Below are positions 33,297 to 41,773 of a stretch of 64,000 nt of DNA, piece after piece. The notes under the pieces were generated by a model. It searched no databases. It was not told the DNA's origin and saw only the letters and a list, made by a program, of their open reading frames with translations. Position 1 is the first letter of the stretch. Each line of letters starts with the position of its first letter. Source of the stretch: Leptotrichia hongkongensis (GTDB taxonomy: Bacteria; Fusobacteriota; Fusobacteriia; Fusobacteriales; Leptotrichiaceae); the NCBI RefSeq assembly GCF_041538065.1, contig NZ_JBGORW010000003.1, positions 124,001 through 188,000 on the forward strand, in the 5' to 3' direction. Made by a program: the position numbers and the translations under genes.

Positions 33297-34067
33297 ATGA
33301 ATAGAAATATTTTTATTACTGGAGCTACAAGTGGAATTGGGAAGGAAACAGCTTATGCCTTTGCAAAAAATGGGGATAATGTGATTTTGTGTGCTAGAAA
33401 TATAGAAAAATTAAAGGAAATAAAGGCTGATATTGATAGAAAATATGGTACTAATGCGTATATTTTTGTGCTTGATGTTACGAAATATAATGATGTTGTA
33501 AAATTTACCAAGAAAATACTAGATGATGTGAAAAAGGTAGATATTCTTGTAAATAATGCAGGACTTGCCTTGGGGCTGGATAAATTTCAGGAATATGATA
33601 TTGTGGATATTGAACGAATGATAGACACTAATATAAAAGGATTATTGTACGTTACAAGACAAATTTTACCAAGCATGGTTGCAAATGATGAGGGGCATAT
33701 TATAAATATTGGCTCAACTGCTGGAATTTATGCTTATGCAGGAGCTGCTGTATATTGTGCGACTAAATCTGCTGTAAAGGTTTTGAGTGATGGAATTAGG
33801 ATTGATACAATTGATAAAAATATTAAAGTAACTACTGTTCAACCTGGAATTGTGGAAACTAATTTTAGTAATGTAAGATTCCATGGGAATACAGAGCAGG
33901 CTAAGAAGGTTTACGAAGGAATTGAGGCATTGAAGCCAGAAGATATTGCAAATACAATAGTTTATATTGCAAATCAGCCAAAACATGTACAAATTTCAGA
34001 TATTACAATAATGGCAACAAATCAGGCAACTGGATTTAATATTTACAGAAAAAATCAAAATAAATAA
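33297..34067 (+). CDS. Short-chain dehydrogenase/reductase (YdfG-like)
   Basis: A 256-residue cytosolic oxidoreductase. TGATSGIGKETA (about 9-20) binds the cofactor, and the following CARN segment suggests NADP(H). NNAGLALG is the central strand. The catalytic Ser (INIGSTAGIYAY) and Tyr-x3-Lys (YCATKSAV) are in place, and PGIVETNFS is typical of YdfG-like 3-hydroxy acid or serine dehydrogenases. The substrate is uncertain. AGAGGAGATGAGTTTTT precedes the ATG. It stands alone. Confidence 0.92.
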   Translation: MNRNIFITGATSGIGKETAYAFAKNGDNVILCARNIEKLKEIKADIDRKYGTNAYIFVLDVTKYNDVVKFTKKILDDVKKVDILVNNAGLALGLDKFQEYDIVDIERMIDTNIKGLLYVTRQILPSMVANDEGHIINIGSTAGIYAYAGAAVYCATKSAVKVLSDGIRIDTIDKNIKVTTVQPGIVETNFSNVRFHGNTEQAKKVYEGIEALKPEDIANTIVYIANQPKHVQISDITIMATNQATGFNIYRKNQNK

Positions 34068-34142
34068 TACTGGGTGATAATGAATTTACAAGAAAACAGT
34101 AGTATCTACATACAAAGAGATATACGGGATATAATAAATTCG

Positions 34143-34171
34143 TTGACTTTTATAGGCAAGTTTAGTATAAT
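34143..34171 (+). promoter_or_regulatory. Strong promoter of tRNA-Ser
   Basis: TTGACT (34143-34148) and TATAAT (34166-34171) are separated by exactly 17 bases, 23 bases before the mature tRNA 5' end. This is one of the best sigma-70 matches in the window. Confidence 0.8.
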
Positions 34172-34194
34172 GTTTGTAGTTATTTTGTAAAAGT

Positions 34195-34281
34195 GGAAGT
34201 ATCGCCTAATGGTATGGCAGCAGCTTGGAAAGCTGTGGGCGGTTAAACGTCTTGTGGGTTCGAGTCCCTCTACTTCCGCCA
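34195..34281 (+). tRNA. tRNA-Ser (anticodon GGA)
   Basis: The acceptor stem GGAAGTA/TACTTCC is a perfect 7 base pairs, with discriminator G and an encoded CCA (34279-34281). The D arm has GCC...GGC with TAATGGTAT. The anticodon stem GCAGC/GCTGT encloses TTGGAAA, so the anticodon is GGA (serine, UCC and UCU). The long variable arm (GGGCGGTTAAACGTCTT) is as expected for class II serine tRNAs. The T loop is TTCGAGT, with one T-T mismatch in its stem. Confidence 0.93.
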
Positions 34282-34295
34282 TTTATAAAAATAAT

Positions 34296-34324
34296 TTGAC
34301 AAATTAGTGAAAATATAGTAAACT
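34296..34324 (+). promoter_or_regulatory. Promoter of rplU-prp-rpmA
   Basis: TTGACA (34296-34301) and TAAACT (34319-34324) are separated by 17 bases. A leader of about 65 bases follows; it contains the hairpin ATTGGTGGCTAATACCAAT, which may be an L21 autoregulation site (inference). Confidence 0.7.
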
Positions 34325-34395
34325 AATTAAGATATACGCATAAAATTGGTGGCTAATACCAATGATAGCGATAAATTATTTGGAGGTGAACATAA

Positions 34396-34704
34396 ATGTT
34401 TGCAGTAATTAAAACAGGTGGAAAACAGTACAAAGTAGAAGTTGGAACTGTATTAAAAGTTGAAAAATTAGCAGCTGATGTTGATTCAGACATCGAAATT
34501 AACGAAGTTCTATTAGTTGGAGAAGGAGATAATGTAACAGTTGGAACTCCAGTTGTAGAAGGAGCTAAAGTTGTAGCTACAGTTAAATCTCATGGAAAAG
34601 CTGATAAAAAAATTAACTTTAAATATAACAAAAAAACTTACTACAGAAAAAAAGGGCATAGACAATCTTTTACAGCAATTGAAATCAAATCAATCAATGC
34701 TTAA
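34396..34704 (+). CDS. rplU: Ribosomal protein bL21
   Basis: A 102-residue 50S protein starting MFAVIKTGGKQYKVEVGTVLKVEKL, the L21 signature. The C-terminus KINFKYNKKTYYRKKGHRQSFTAIEIKSI contacts 23S rRNA. TTGGAGGTGAACATAA precedes the ATG. It is the first gene of the conserved rplU-prp-rpmA operon. Confidence 0.98.
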   Translation: MFAVIKTGGKQYKVEVGTVLKVEKLAADVDSDIEINEVLLVGEGDNVTVGTPVVEGAKVVATVKSHGKADKKINFKYNKKTYYRKKGHRQSFTAIEIKSINA

Positions 34705-34750
34705 TGTATTTTTTTATATAATTTAGATTGTGAAAGCTGTTGTGGTTTGA

Positions 34751-35095
34751 ATGATAAGAATAGAAATTCAAAGACAAAAAAATAAAATAACATATTTTGA
34801 AATAAAAGGACATGCAAATTTTTCAGAATATGGAGAAGATGTAATTTGTGCAGCTGTTTCATCAGTAGGACAAATGACAGTAAATGGACTTATTGAAACT
34901 TTAAAACTTAAGAAAAAATTGAAGTTTATTGAGGAAGATGGGTATATTGAGTGTGATTTGAAAAATTCTGAATTGACTGATGATGAACTTAAAAATGCAG
35001 ATATTTTGGTTGAATCAATGTATTCGTATTTGAAGGAAGTTGCAAAAAAATATAGTAATTTTGTGAAACTTAAAGAAATAAAAGATAAATTTTAA
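34751..35095 (+). CDS. prp: Ribosomal-processing cysteine protease Prp
   Basis: A 114-residue protease that removes the N-terminal extension of L27. The catalytic pair is visible as His in IKGHANFSEYG (about residue 21) and Cys in EDVICAAVSSVGQ (about 34), the GHA...CAAVS pattern of the YsxB/Prp family. It lies between rplU and rpmA, as in Firmicutes and other Fusobacteria. The L27 in this operon carries the substrate extension, so the activity is expected to be essential. Confidence 0.95.
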   Translation: MIRIEIQRQKNKITYFEIKGHANFSEYGEDVICAAVSSVGQMTVNGLIETLKLKKKLKFIEEDGYIECDLKNSELTDDELKNADILVESMYSYLKEVAKKYSNFVKLKEIKDKF

Positions 35096-35164
35096 GTTCA
35101 GAAGTTAAGATTTGAAAAGAATCCAAGAAATAAAATATGAAAAAGAAATCGAGGAGGTTGGAAA

Positions 35165-35458
35165 ATGTTATTAAAATTAAACTTACAGTTATTTGCCTCA
35201 AAAAAAGGGCAAGGATCAACTAGAAATGGTAGAGATTCTAACCCTAAATATTTAGGAGTAAAAAAATATGATGGAGAAGCTGTAAAAGCTGGAAACATTA
35301 TTGTAAGACAAAGAGGAAGTAAATTTCACGCAGGAACTAATGCTAAATTAGGAAAAGATTACACTTTATTCGCATTAACTGATGGATATGTAAAATTTGA
35401 AAAATTTGGAAATGGTAAAAAAAGAGTAAGTATTTATCCTGAAAGAGCAGAAGCATAG
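35165..35458 (+). CDS. rpmA: Ribosomal protein bL27 (with cleavable N-terminal extension)
   Basis: A 97-residue 50S protein. MLLKLNLQLFASKKGQGS differs from the E. coli form by an extension ending LNLQLFA, the motif cut by Prp so that the mature N-terminus can reach the peptidyl transferase centre. The body (STRNGRDSNPKYLGVKKYDGE, NIIVRQRGSKFHAGTN) is standard L27. GAGGAGGTTGGAAA precedes the ATG. Confidence 0.98.
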   Translation: MLLKLNLQLFASKKGQGSTRNGRDSNPKYLGVKKYDGEAVKAGNIIVRQRGSKFHAGTNAKLGKDYTLFALTDGYVKFEKFGNGKKRVSIYPERAEA

Positions 35459-35484
35459 TAATAAAATTTTATAATATAATTTTA

Positions 35485-35517
35485 AAATACTGTCTTAGAA
35501 ATAAGATGGTATTTTTT
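35485..35517 (+). terminator. Terminator of the rplU-prp-rpmA operon
   Basis: AAATAC-TGTCTTA, loop GAAA, TAAGATG-GTATTT, followed by T-rich sequence, 27 bases after the rpmA stop. Confidence 0.8.
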
Positions 35518-35568
35518 ATTTGAATTTTATAAAATAAATACTTATTAATGGATATTTTTCTAATGATT

Positions 35569-35670
35569 TATACTTCTTTAAAAGTGAACTCAAAAGCAAT
35601 GACTACTAACTCAACCCTTATATTTATATGATTTTTAGTATTTCAATTTTGAATGAGTTCAAGTACACAT
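35569..35670 (-). repeat. Imperfect palindromic repeat, family 2, copy R4
   Basis: Read on the minus strand it matches R1-R3: TTGAACTCATTCAAAATTGAAA, ATACTAAAAATCATATAAAT, GGTTGAGTTAGTAGTCAT, CTTTTGAGTTCACTTTTAAAG. It lies between rpmA and the malic enzyme gene. Confidence 0.65.
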
Positions 35671-36034
35671 ATTTTTTAGTAAAAGAAGTCAATTGAAATT
35701 TAGTTTATATCTTTTGTTATCTATAACTTAATGAATAATACCTAAAGGACTATGCAGTATTTTTTTGAAAAAAAATTAAATTAAACTTATTAAAAAAATA
35801 AAAATATATTATTTCTTTATTTAGTAGAAAGGGGAGTAAGCCTTTGCAAAAAAAGTTTATAATAAGTTTAAATCTACTGTTTTAGTAGTTAATAACAATA
35901 AATATCTTTTTTACTGTATTTTTTAACTCGTTACAACCCTATCTACTCTATCCATGTATTTTTCATTTATCAAATAAGCAGTAAGTATCTAAGTTTTTAG
36001 AATTTATTTTACTCTTAAAAATTGGAAAAATTAA
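35671..36034. other. Gene-free A/T-rich stretch
   Basis: Downstream of both rpmA and the converging malic enzyme gene. A GGGGAGTAAGCC sequence at 35832-35843 is followed only by 13 sense codons from a TTG. No supported gene, promoter or hairpin was found. Confidence 0.5.
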
Positions 36035-37669
36035 TTAAAAATCCTTGTATTCAGGAATCCATTTTGCATTTTTTATTGCTTCTTTTAAATCGCTTATGGG
36101 TTCTGTATTTAATTTTTGATCTAGTACGCTTTGTCCAACTGACAGTGCCACTGTTTCAGAAAATTCTGTCAGTTTTGATACTGGAGGAAGTACGGCAGCT
36201 CCAGGTTTTGTTGTGTCAATTATTCCACCTAGTGAATGTGCGGCCGCTGAGATTATTTTGTCGTTTACAATTTTTGACTTTGTTGCGATAATTCCAAGTC
36301 CCAGCCCAGGATAGATTAAAGCATTATTTGCTTGCCCAATTTCGTACGTAATTCCGTTGAGTTCTATTGGATCTGATGGGATACCTGTTGCAACGAGAGC
36401 TTTTCCGTTTGTCCATTCAATAAGATCTTTTGCACTGGCTTCTGCTAGTTTTGTTGGGTTGCTAAGTGGGAAAATTATTGGTCTTGCAGTGTGTTTTGCC
36501 ATTTCTTGAACTATTTCTTTTGTGAAAGTATTTGGCACTGTGGAAGTTCCGACAAGTATAGTTGGTTTTACAGCTTTTACAGCGGCTTCCAAAGTAGTTA
36601 ATTCATTTGCATTTGTAAATTCGCTTCGTTTTCTTGCGAAAGGAATTTGTTCTGGAGTTAGTCCTTCCGTGTCTTCAAATAATAAGCCTTGTCTGTCAAC
36701 TAGATAAAACCGTTTTTTTGCCTCTTCTTCAGAAAGCCCCTGCTCTACCATTTCATTGAAAATTCTTCTGGCAATTCCAGCTCCCGCAGTTCCTGCTCCA
36801 AAACACATATAAATCTGGTCAGTAAGCTTTTCACCTGAAATTTTTAATGCTCCTAAGATTCCGGCTAAAGTGATAATTCCAGTTCCTTGTATATCATCGT
36901 TAAAAGTTGCGATTTCATTTTTATATTTATTTAAAATATTTGCCGCATTTAATCTTCCAAAGTCTTCCCAGTGAAGATATAAATTTGGGAAAAGTTTTTC
37001 AGCTGTTTTTACAAATTTGTCTATAAAGTTATAATATTCATCTCCTCGAACTCTCTCAAATCTATTTCCTAGATACAAGTCGTTTTCCAGCAGTTCTTTT
37101 CTATTTGTTCCAGCATCAATTACAACTGGCAGGACAGTAGCGGGATCAATTCCAGCGGCGGCAGTGTAAACCATCAGTTTTCCAACTGAAATGTCAACTC
37201 CGTTAGTTCCCCAGTCACCAATTCCAAGGATTCCTTCTGCATCAGTAACGACAATTAAACGGATTTTTCTGTTGTCAGCAGCATTTCTTAAAATAGTTTC
37301 TATGTTTTCGGGCTCTTTTACTGACAAATAAGCCGCATTTTGAGGATTTACAAATAATTCACTGTAATTTTCTATGCTTTCTGCAATTACAGGATCATAA
37401 ACAATTGGCATAAATTCAACTACGTGTTTGCTAAATAAATAATAAAATAATGTTCTGTTTGTATTAAAAATTTCCATTAAGAAATGTCTTTTTTCAATTA
37501 ACTTGTCTTTTTTCAGAAATTGTCCATAAGCCTGTTTTGCCTGTTCATCTATAGTCTGAATATACGGTGGTAAAAGTCCTAATAATCCATATTCTTCTCG
37601 TTCTTTTTTTGTAAAAGCTGTACCTTTGTTAAGGAATGGATTGTTTAAAATTTCATAACCTAATTTCAT
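36035..37669 (-). CDS. NAD-dependent malic enzyme
   Basis: Oxidatively decarboxylates malate to pyruvate. The 544-residue length and opening GYEILNNPFLNKGTAFTKKEREEYGLLGLLPP are those of the large SfcA/MaeA-type enzyme. VTDAEGILGIGDWG and FNDDIQGTG are the malate and metal sites. CFGAGTAGAGIARRIF binds the dinucleotide, and PIIFPLSNPT is conserved downstream. AGAGGTGATTATTT precedes the ATG. It stands alone, flanked by long A/T-rich gaps with family 2 repeats on both sides. Confidence 0.95.
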   Translation of the reverse strand: MKLGYEILNNPFLNKGTAFTKKEREEYGLLGLLPPYIQTIDEQAKQAYGQFLKKDKLIEKRHFLMEIFNTNRTLFYYLFSKHVVEFMPIVYDPVIAESIENYSELFVNPQNAAYLSVKEPENIETILRNAADNRKIRLIVVTDAEGILGIGDWGTNGVDISVGKLMVYTAAAGIDPATVLPVVIDAGTNRKELLENDLYLGNRFERVRGDEYYNFIDKFVKTAEKLFPNLYLHWEDFGRLNAANILNKYKNEIATFNDDIQGTGIITLAGILGALKISGEKLTDQIYMCFGAGTAGAGIARRIFNEMVEQGLSEEEAKKRFYLVDRQGLLFEDTEGLTPEQIPFARKRSEFTNANELTTLEAAVKAVKPTILVGTSTVPNTFTKEIVQEMAKHTARPIIFPLSNPTKLAEASAKDLIEWTNGKALVATGIPSDPIELNGITYEIGQANNALIYPGLGLGIIATKSKIVNDKIISAAAHSLGGIIDTTKPGAAVLPPVSKLTEFSETVALSVGQSVLDQKLNTEPISDLKEAIKNAKWIPEYKDF

Positions 37670-38076
37670 AAATAATCACCTCTAAATAATATTTCAAATT
37701 TATTTTTTGCAATAATCAGATAATTCAAGTATAACACTAAAATATTCTTAAATCAATTTGTTTATCCTGTTATTTAAATTATTTTTTTTGTCTGTTGTAA
37801 AATAATGTAATAATATATTGTAACAAATTTAAAAAATTATGACAATTATGTATTAAAATATTAGTAAGGATAGAATATTAATGAAAAAATATTATAAAAA
37901 TTGCATTGAATATGTCTTAAGAATTTTTGTTAAATGCCCGAAATCTATAATTTTGTGTCTTTGAGATTACATTCACTCTTTAATTTCTTTTTTATTTAAA
38001 TCTAGTATGTTTTTTAGTTTAGTATAAACATTTGTTAAATAAATACTAGAACAAAATTCTGTTTATAAACATATTC
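37670..38076. other. Gene-free A/T-rich stretch with one short reading-frame fragment
   Basis: At 37881-37964 a 27-codon frame (MKKYYKNCIEYVLRIFVKCPKSIILCL) has AAGGA upstream. Its shape recalls the N-terminus of RND-type exporters (basic stretch, then a hydrophobic start), so it may be a leftover fragment; this is weak. Nothing else is supported here. Confidence 0.35.
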
Positions 38077-38120
38077 CGCTATTAATATATTCTGAATTCG
38101 CTATTAATATATTCTGAATT
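38077..38120 (+). repeat. Perfect 22-bp tandem duplication
   Basis: CGCTATTAATATATTCTGAATT occurs twice head to tail (38077-38098, 38099-38120), directly before family 2 copy R5. Two units only, so it is not a CRISPR array. Confidence 0.9.
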
Positions 38121-38124
38121 ATAT

Positions 38125-38232
38125 TATAGTAAAACTTCTTTAAAAGCGAATTCAAAAGCTATGACTACTTAACTCAACTTCTCAATTTATATAATTTTAG
38201 CAGTTTCATTTTAAATAGGTTTGGGTGTATAT
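38125..38232 (-). repeat. Imperfect palindromic repeat, family 2, copy R5
   Basis: On the minus strand it reads ATATACACCCAAACC, TATTTAAAATGAAACTGC, TAAAATTATATAAATTG, GTTGAGTTAAGTAGTCATAG, CTTTTGAATTCGCTTTTAAAG, AAGTTTTACTATA, close to R1 and R3. Confidence 0.7.
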
Positions 38233-38330
38233 TAAATTTTATTTTTTAAAGTATTTTTTTCAGTTTATTTTAAGGTTCGTATGATAGAATCAATTTGTAA
38301 ATCAAAATTAGAGCAGGAGAGTGGAAAGTT

Positions 38331-38825
38331 ATGAAAAAATTAATTCTAGTATCAATGTTGGCAATAGGAATGTCTGTATTTGCAGAAAAATTTACACCTT
38401 CAAATAAAACATTGGAAATTTCATTGAAGGAGGTGTTGGAAGGAGCAACTCCTAACGGTTATTACTGGATGGATGGAAGTTTTGATAACAACAAATATCC
38501 TGAAAAATATTCATTTTTTATAATGGAGGATAATAAAGGGAAAATAGATGAATTAGTCCAAGGCTATGAAATTGGTAAAAAAACAGGTGGAGAAATACAA
38601 GAAAAAATCTATGACGATATTGATGATGACAGTACAGTATACGGATCATATAAAATTTATTCAGCAGGGAAAAAAGGTGTATATTATGTAAATAATTATG
38701 TAGCCTTGGATGGGAAAAAACACGCAAGATTGTATTTCGGATTTGATAAAAAACAAAATACAGTAGTTATACTTGATAAAAACTTAAATGTAATCGAAGT
38801 TCTACAAAGAGTAGCCGTAAATTAA
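38331..38825 (+). CDS. Secreted protein of unknown function
   Basis: A 164-residue protein with a signal peptide (MKKLILVSMLAIGMSVFA, then EKFTPS). The mature part is acidic in the middle (KIYDDIDDDSTVYGSYKIYS) and beta-rich, with no cysteines and no known motif. AGCAGGAGAGTGGAAAGTT precedes the ATG. It is a single gene with its own terminator, and a periplasmic or surface role is likely. Confidence 0.8.
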   Translation: MKKLILVSMLAIGMSVFAEKFTPSNKTLEISLKEVLEGATPNGYYWMDGSFDNNKYPEKYSFFIMEDNKGKIDELVQGYEIGKKTGGEIQEKIYDDIDDDSTVYGSYKIYSAGKKGVYYVNNYVALDGKKHARLYFGFDKKQNTVVILDKNLNVIEVLQRVAVN

Positions 38826-38852
38826 AATCTTAAAATATAAATTAAAAAGTAG

Positions 38853-38885
38853 AGAGCAGTTCAATATAAGATTGCTCTTTTTTAA
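38853..38885 (+). terminator. Terminator after the secreted-protein gene
   Basis: AGAGCA (38853-38858) pairs with TGCTCT (38873-38878), followed by T5. Confidence 0.7.
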
Positions 38886-39126
38886 TTTATTTAATAGTCT
38901 TGTCTGATTTTATATATTGTGTTATACTAATATTATTTATTATATAGTAAGTTATTGAATTTTAAATGAATAATGAGTTGTTTGCTTGTGAAATAAAGCA
39001 AAAATTTAAAGTTGTAATAAATTTTATTACAAATATGCCTAAATAAAAAAGTATAAAAATGAAAGAAAAATAAAACTTAAACTAAAAATCAAAAACTGTC
39101 AAAAATAGAAGGAGCAATAGGGATTT
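38886..39126. other. Gene-free stretch before mnmA
   Basis: A/T-rich. TATACTAATATTATT at 38931-38945 could be a -10 region; no good -35 was found. GAAGGAGCAATAGGGATTT provides the mnmA ribosome-binding site. Confidence 0.4.
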
Positions 39127-40239
39127 ATGAATAGAGAAAATATTGTGGAAAGAAGAAAGAAAGTGGTACTAGGAATGTCTGGCGGAGTTGATTCTTCCGT
39201 TGCGGCAATTTTGCTTAAAGAACAGGGTTACGATGTAATCGGAGTTTTTATGAAGAATTGGGAAGAGAAGGATGAAAATGGAGTTTGTATGGCAGAAGAA
39301 GATTATAAGGATGTGATTGCTGTGGCAGAGCAGTTGGAGATACCTTATTATTCGGTGAATTTTGTGAAAGAGTATTGGGACAAAGTATTTACATATTTTC
39401 TAGATGAGTATAAAAAAGGAAGAACACCTAATCCCGATGTGATGTGTAATAAGGAAATCAAATTTCGTGCATTTCTAGACTATGCGATGAAACTTGGAGC
39501 TGATTATGTGGCAACAGGGCATTATGCGAGAATTATTCACGAAGAAAAAGATGGAAAAATCAAATCGACTATGTTAAGAGGAATTGATGATAATAAAGAT
39601 CAGACATATTTTCTTTGTCAGTTAAGTCAGGAGCAACTGGAAAAAGTTCTGTTTCCATTAGGAGAATACACAAAGCCACAGATTCGTGAAATAGCTGAAA
39701 AATATAACTTGGCAACAGCAAAGAAAAAAGACAGTACAGGAATCTGCTTTATTGGAGAACGTGATTTTAATAAATTTTTATCCCAATACTTACCAGCAAA
39801 GGGTGGAAATATTGTAAATACACAAGGAAAGGTATTGGGTCATCATAATGGACTTATGTATTATACAATCGGACAGAGAAAAGGAATTGGGATTGGAAAT
39901 ACAAAGGAAGGAACTGGAGAGCCTTGGTTTGTTGTGGATAAGGATTTACAAAAAAATGAATTGATAGTAACACAAGGTGATAACTCGGTACTTTATTCAA
40001 AAGGGTTAATTGCAACAGATTTTAATTTTATAAATGAAGTACAGTTTCCGTTAGAATGTACTGTAAAATTTAGATACAGACAAAAAGATACAAAAGTTGT
40101 GATTAATAAACTTAACGAAAATGAATATGAAGTGATTTTTGATGAGCCGCAAAAAGCTGTAACGTTAGGACAAATTGTGGTTGCTTATGATGGTGAAGTT
40201 TGTCTTGGTGGAGGAATTATTGACAAAATTATAAAATAG
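39127..40239 (+). CDS. mnmA: tRNA-specific 2-thiouridylase MnmA
   Basis: Puts sulfur on U34 of tRNA-Lys, -Glu and -Gln. The PP-loop LGMSGGVDSSVAAILL binds ATP. The two catalytic cysteines sit in NPDVMCNKEIKF and DSTGICFIGERDF. ATGHYARI and GQRKGIGIG are family marks. The 370 residues are standard, with a slightly longer N-terminus (MNRENIVERRKK). It stands alone in its transcript or is followed by the small acidic gene 45 bases later. Confidence 0.97.
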   Translation: MNRENIVERRKKVVLGMSGGVDSSVAAILLKEQGYDVIGVFMKNWEEKDENGVCMAEEDYKDVIAVAEQLEIPYYSVNFVKEYWDKVFTYFLDEYKKGRTPNPDVMCNKEIKFRAFLDYAMKLGADYVATGHYARIIHEEKDGKIKSTMLRGIDDNKDQTYFLCQLSQEQLEKVLFPLGEYTKPQIREIAEKYNLATAKKKDSTGICFIGERDFNKFLSQYLPAKGGNIVNTQGKVLGHHNGLMYYTIGQRKGIGIGNTKEGTGEPWFVVDKDLQKNELIVTQGDNSVLYSKGLIATDFNFINEVQFPLECTVKFRYRQKDTKVVINKLNENEYEVIFDEPQKAVTLGQIVVAYDGEVCLGGGIIDKIIK

Positions 40240-40284
40240 TTTTTGACTTATAAAAAATATTAAAAATTAAGAGGTGAATAAAAT

Positions 40285-40731
40285 ATGGCACTTGATGATG
40301 TTATGTGGACGTTTAGTAAGAAAATTTATGAAAGTACAGAAGAATTTAATAAGGATATAAAGGCATATTATGATAGAATGCGTGAATATATTGACAGAGA
40401 ATGGAATCCTGATAAAGTAGCTGTTAACCAGCCAGAAATTTATGTTGACTATGAGGCATGGATAAAAGGGAAAGAAGACTTACTGGAAAATGAAACAACT
40501 GATGAAGAAGAATTATCTGAAGAATATGCAGAGGATGGTTATTTTCAAGTTGATGTAAGAGCATTGTTAAAGGCTGATAATGGAAAATATTTTACAAATC
40601 TTGAATTAATGACAAAAGTACATAATCAGCAGGCAAATAAAGAATTAGGAGATCATGTGTTTTTTGAAGGTATGGATTCAGATAATGAGGTAGACGGAAT
40701 TCCTGTGTTTTATGTAGCGTGTGGAAGTTAA
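40285..40731 (+). CDS. Acidic protein of unknown function
   Basis: A 148-residue cytosolic protein, strongly acidic (ENETTDEEELSEEYAEDGYFQVDV), starting MALDDVMWTFSKKIYESTEEF. It has no signal peptide or membrane helix and no known motif; small immunity or SUKH-like proteins share this look, but I cannot assign it. TTAAGAGGTGAATAAAAT precedes the ATG. The AEC transporter gene begins nine bases after its stop, so the two are cotranscribed. Confidence 0.7.
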   Translation: MALDDVMWTFSKKIYESTEEFNKDIKAYYDRMREYIDREWNPDKVAVNQPEIYVDYEAWIKGKEDLLENETTDEEELSEEYAEDGYFQVDVRALLKADNGKYFTNLELMTKVHNQQANKELGDHVFFEGMDSDNEVDGIPVFYVACGS

Positions 40732-40739
40732 GGAGAAAA

Positions 40740-41684
40740 ATGGAAGAATTGATATTTTGCTTAAATGCTACGATGCCTGTATTTCTGATTATGGTACTTG
40801 GGTATGTCTTTAGGAAAATAGGAATTATAGATTTAGAATTTGCGGATAAGATGAATAGATTTGTATTTTTAGCACTTTTGCCTGTACTTTTGTTTAAAGA
40901 ATTATCATTATCTGATTTTTCGGCAATCTGGGATTTGAAATATTTGATGTTCTGTTTTTTTGCAACATTTTTATCAATAATGATAATGTGTATCATCTCA
41001 CTTTTTCTGAAGAATAAGTCAATTCGTGGAGAATTTATTCAAGCTGGATTCAGAAGCAGTGCTGCTTTACTTGCTTATGCTTTTGTGCAGAATGTGTATG
41101 GAGAGGCTAAAATTGTGGCTCTTATGGTAATTGGAGCTGTCCCTTTGTACAATGTTGCTTCAGTTGTGATTTTGATGTTACTTAGTCCAGAACAGGGGAA
41201 ATTAAATAGAGTAGTTTTAAAAAATACGTTAAAGGGAGTTATGAAGAATCCTTTAATACTTGGAATTTTGGCTGGAATGATTTGGGCATTGTTAAAAATT
41301 CCACAGCCAGTAATTATGAAAAAATCAATTTCAACATTTGCCTCAGCCGCAACTCCGCTTGGACTATTAGCATTAGGAGCAAGTTTTGATGTAAAGGAAG
41401 TTTTTTCAAAAATAAAGATTGTATTAGTTTCGTCTTCATTTAAGCTACTGATTCTTACAGCAATATTTTTACCAATAGCAATAAAATTTGGATTTAAGGA
41501 CGAAAAATTAGTTGCAGTACTTGGAATGCTTGGAAGCCCAACGACACCAACTTCGTTTACGATGGCAAGAGGAATGGGTCATAATGGTGCTGTAACTTCG
41601 GGAACCGTTATGATCACTACAATTATGAGTATTTTTACATTAACAGGGTGGCTTTACATATTGAAGATTGCAGGATTAGTATAA
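40740..41684 (+). CDS. AEC-family transporter (auxin efflux carrier-like permease)
   Basis: A 314-residue inner-membrane protein of about ten helices in two halves, beginning MEELIFCLNATMPVFLIMVLGYVF. The central GFRSSAALLAYAFVQNVYG and late FKDEKLVAVLGMLGSPTTPTSFTMARGMGH are AEC-type. Bacterial members export or import small organic acids such as malate or malonate; the substrate is not readable. The frame opens at 40719, but AAGGAGAAAA places the start at 40740. Confidence 0.9.
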   Translation: MEELIFCLNATMPVFLIMVLGYVFRKIGIIDLEFADKMNRFVFLALLPVLLFKELSLSDFSAIWDLKYLMFCFFATFLSIMIMCIISLFLKNKSIRGEFIQAGFRSSAALLAYAFVQNVYGEAKIVALMVIGAVPLYNVASVVILMLLSPEQGKLNRVVLKNTLKGVMKNPLILGILAGMIWALLKIPQPVIMKKSISTFASAATPLGLLALGASFDVKEVFSKIKIVLVSSSFKLLILTAIFLPIAIKFGFKDEKLVAVLGMLGSPTTPTSFTMARGMGHNGAVTSGTVMITTIMSIFTLTGWLYILKIAGLV

Positions 41685-41773
41685 ATTTGTTAAATAAATA
41701 AAAATTTGGTATAATAATAGAGTATTGTAAAAATTATAAATTTTAAAAAATAAAACATTCTGGAGGAAAAATA

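Noticed and set aside
34193..34281. tRNA starting two bases earlier (GTGGAAG acceptor)
   Set aside because: That register needs a G-T pair and leaves no discriminator plus CCA. Starting at 34195 gives seven perfect pairs, G73 and an encoded CCA.
38077..38120. Possible CRISPR array
   Set aside because: Only two units with no spacer between them, and no cas genes in the window.
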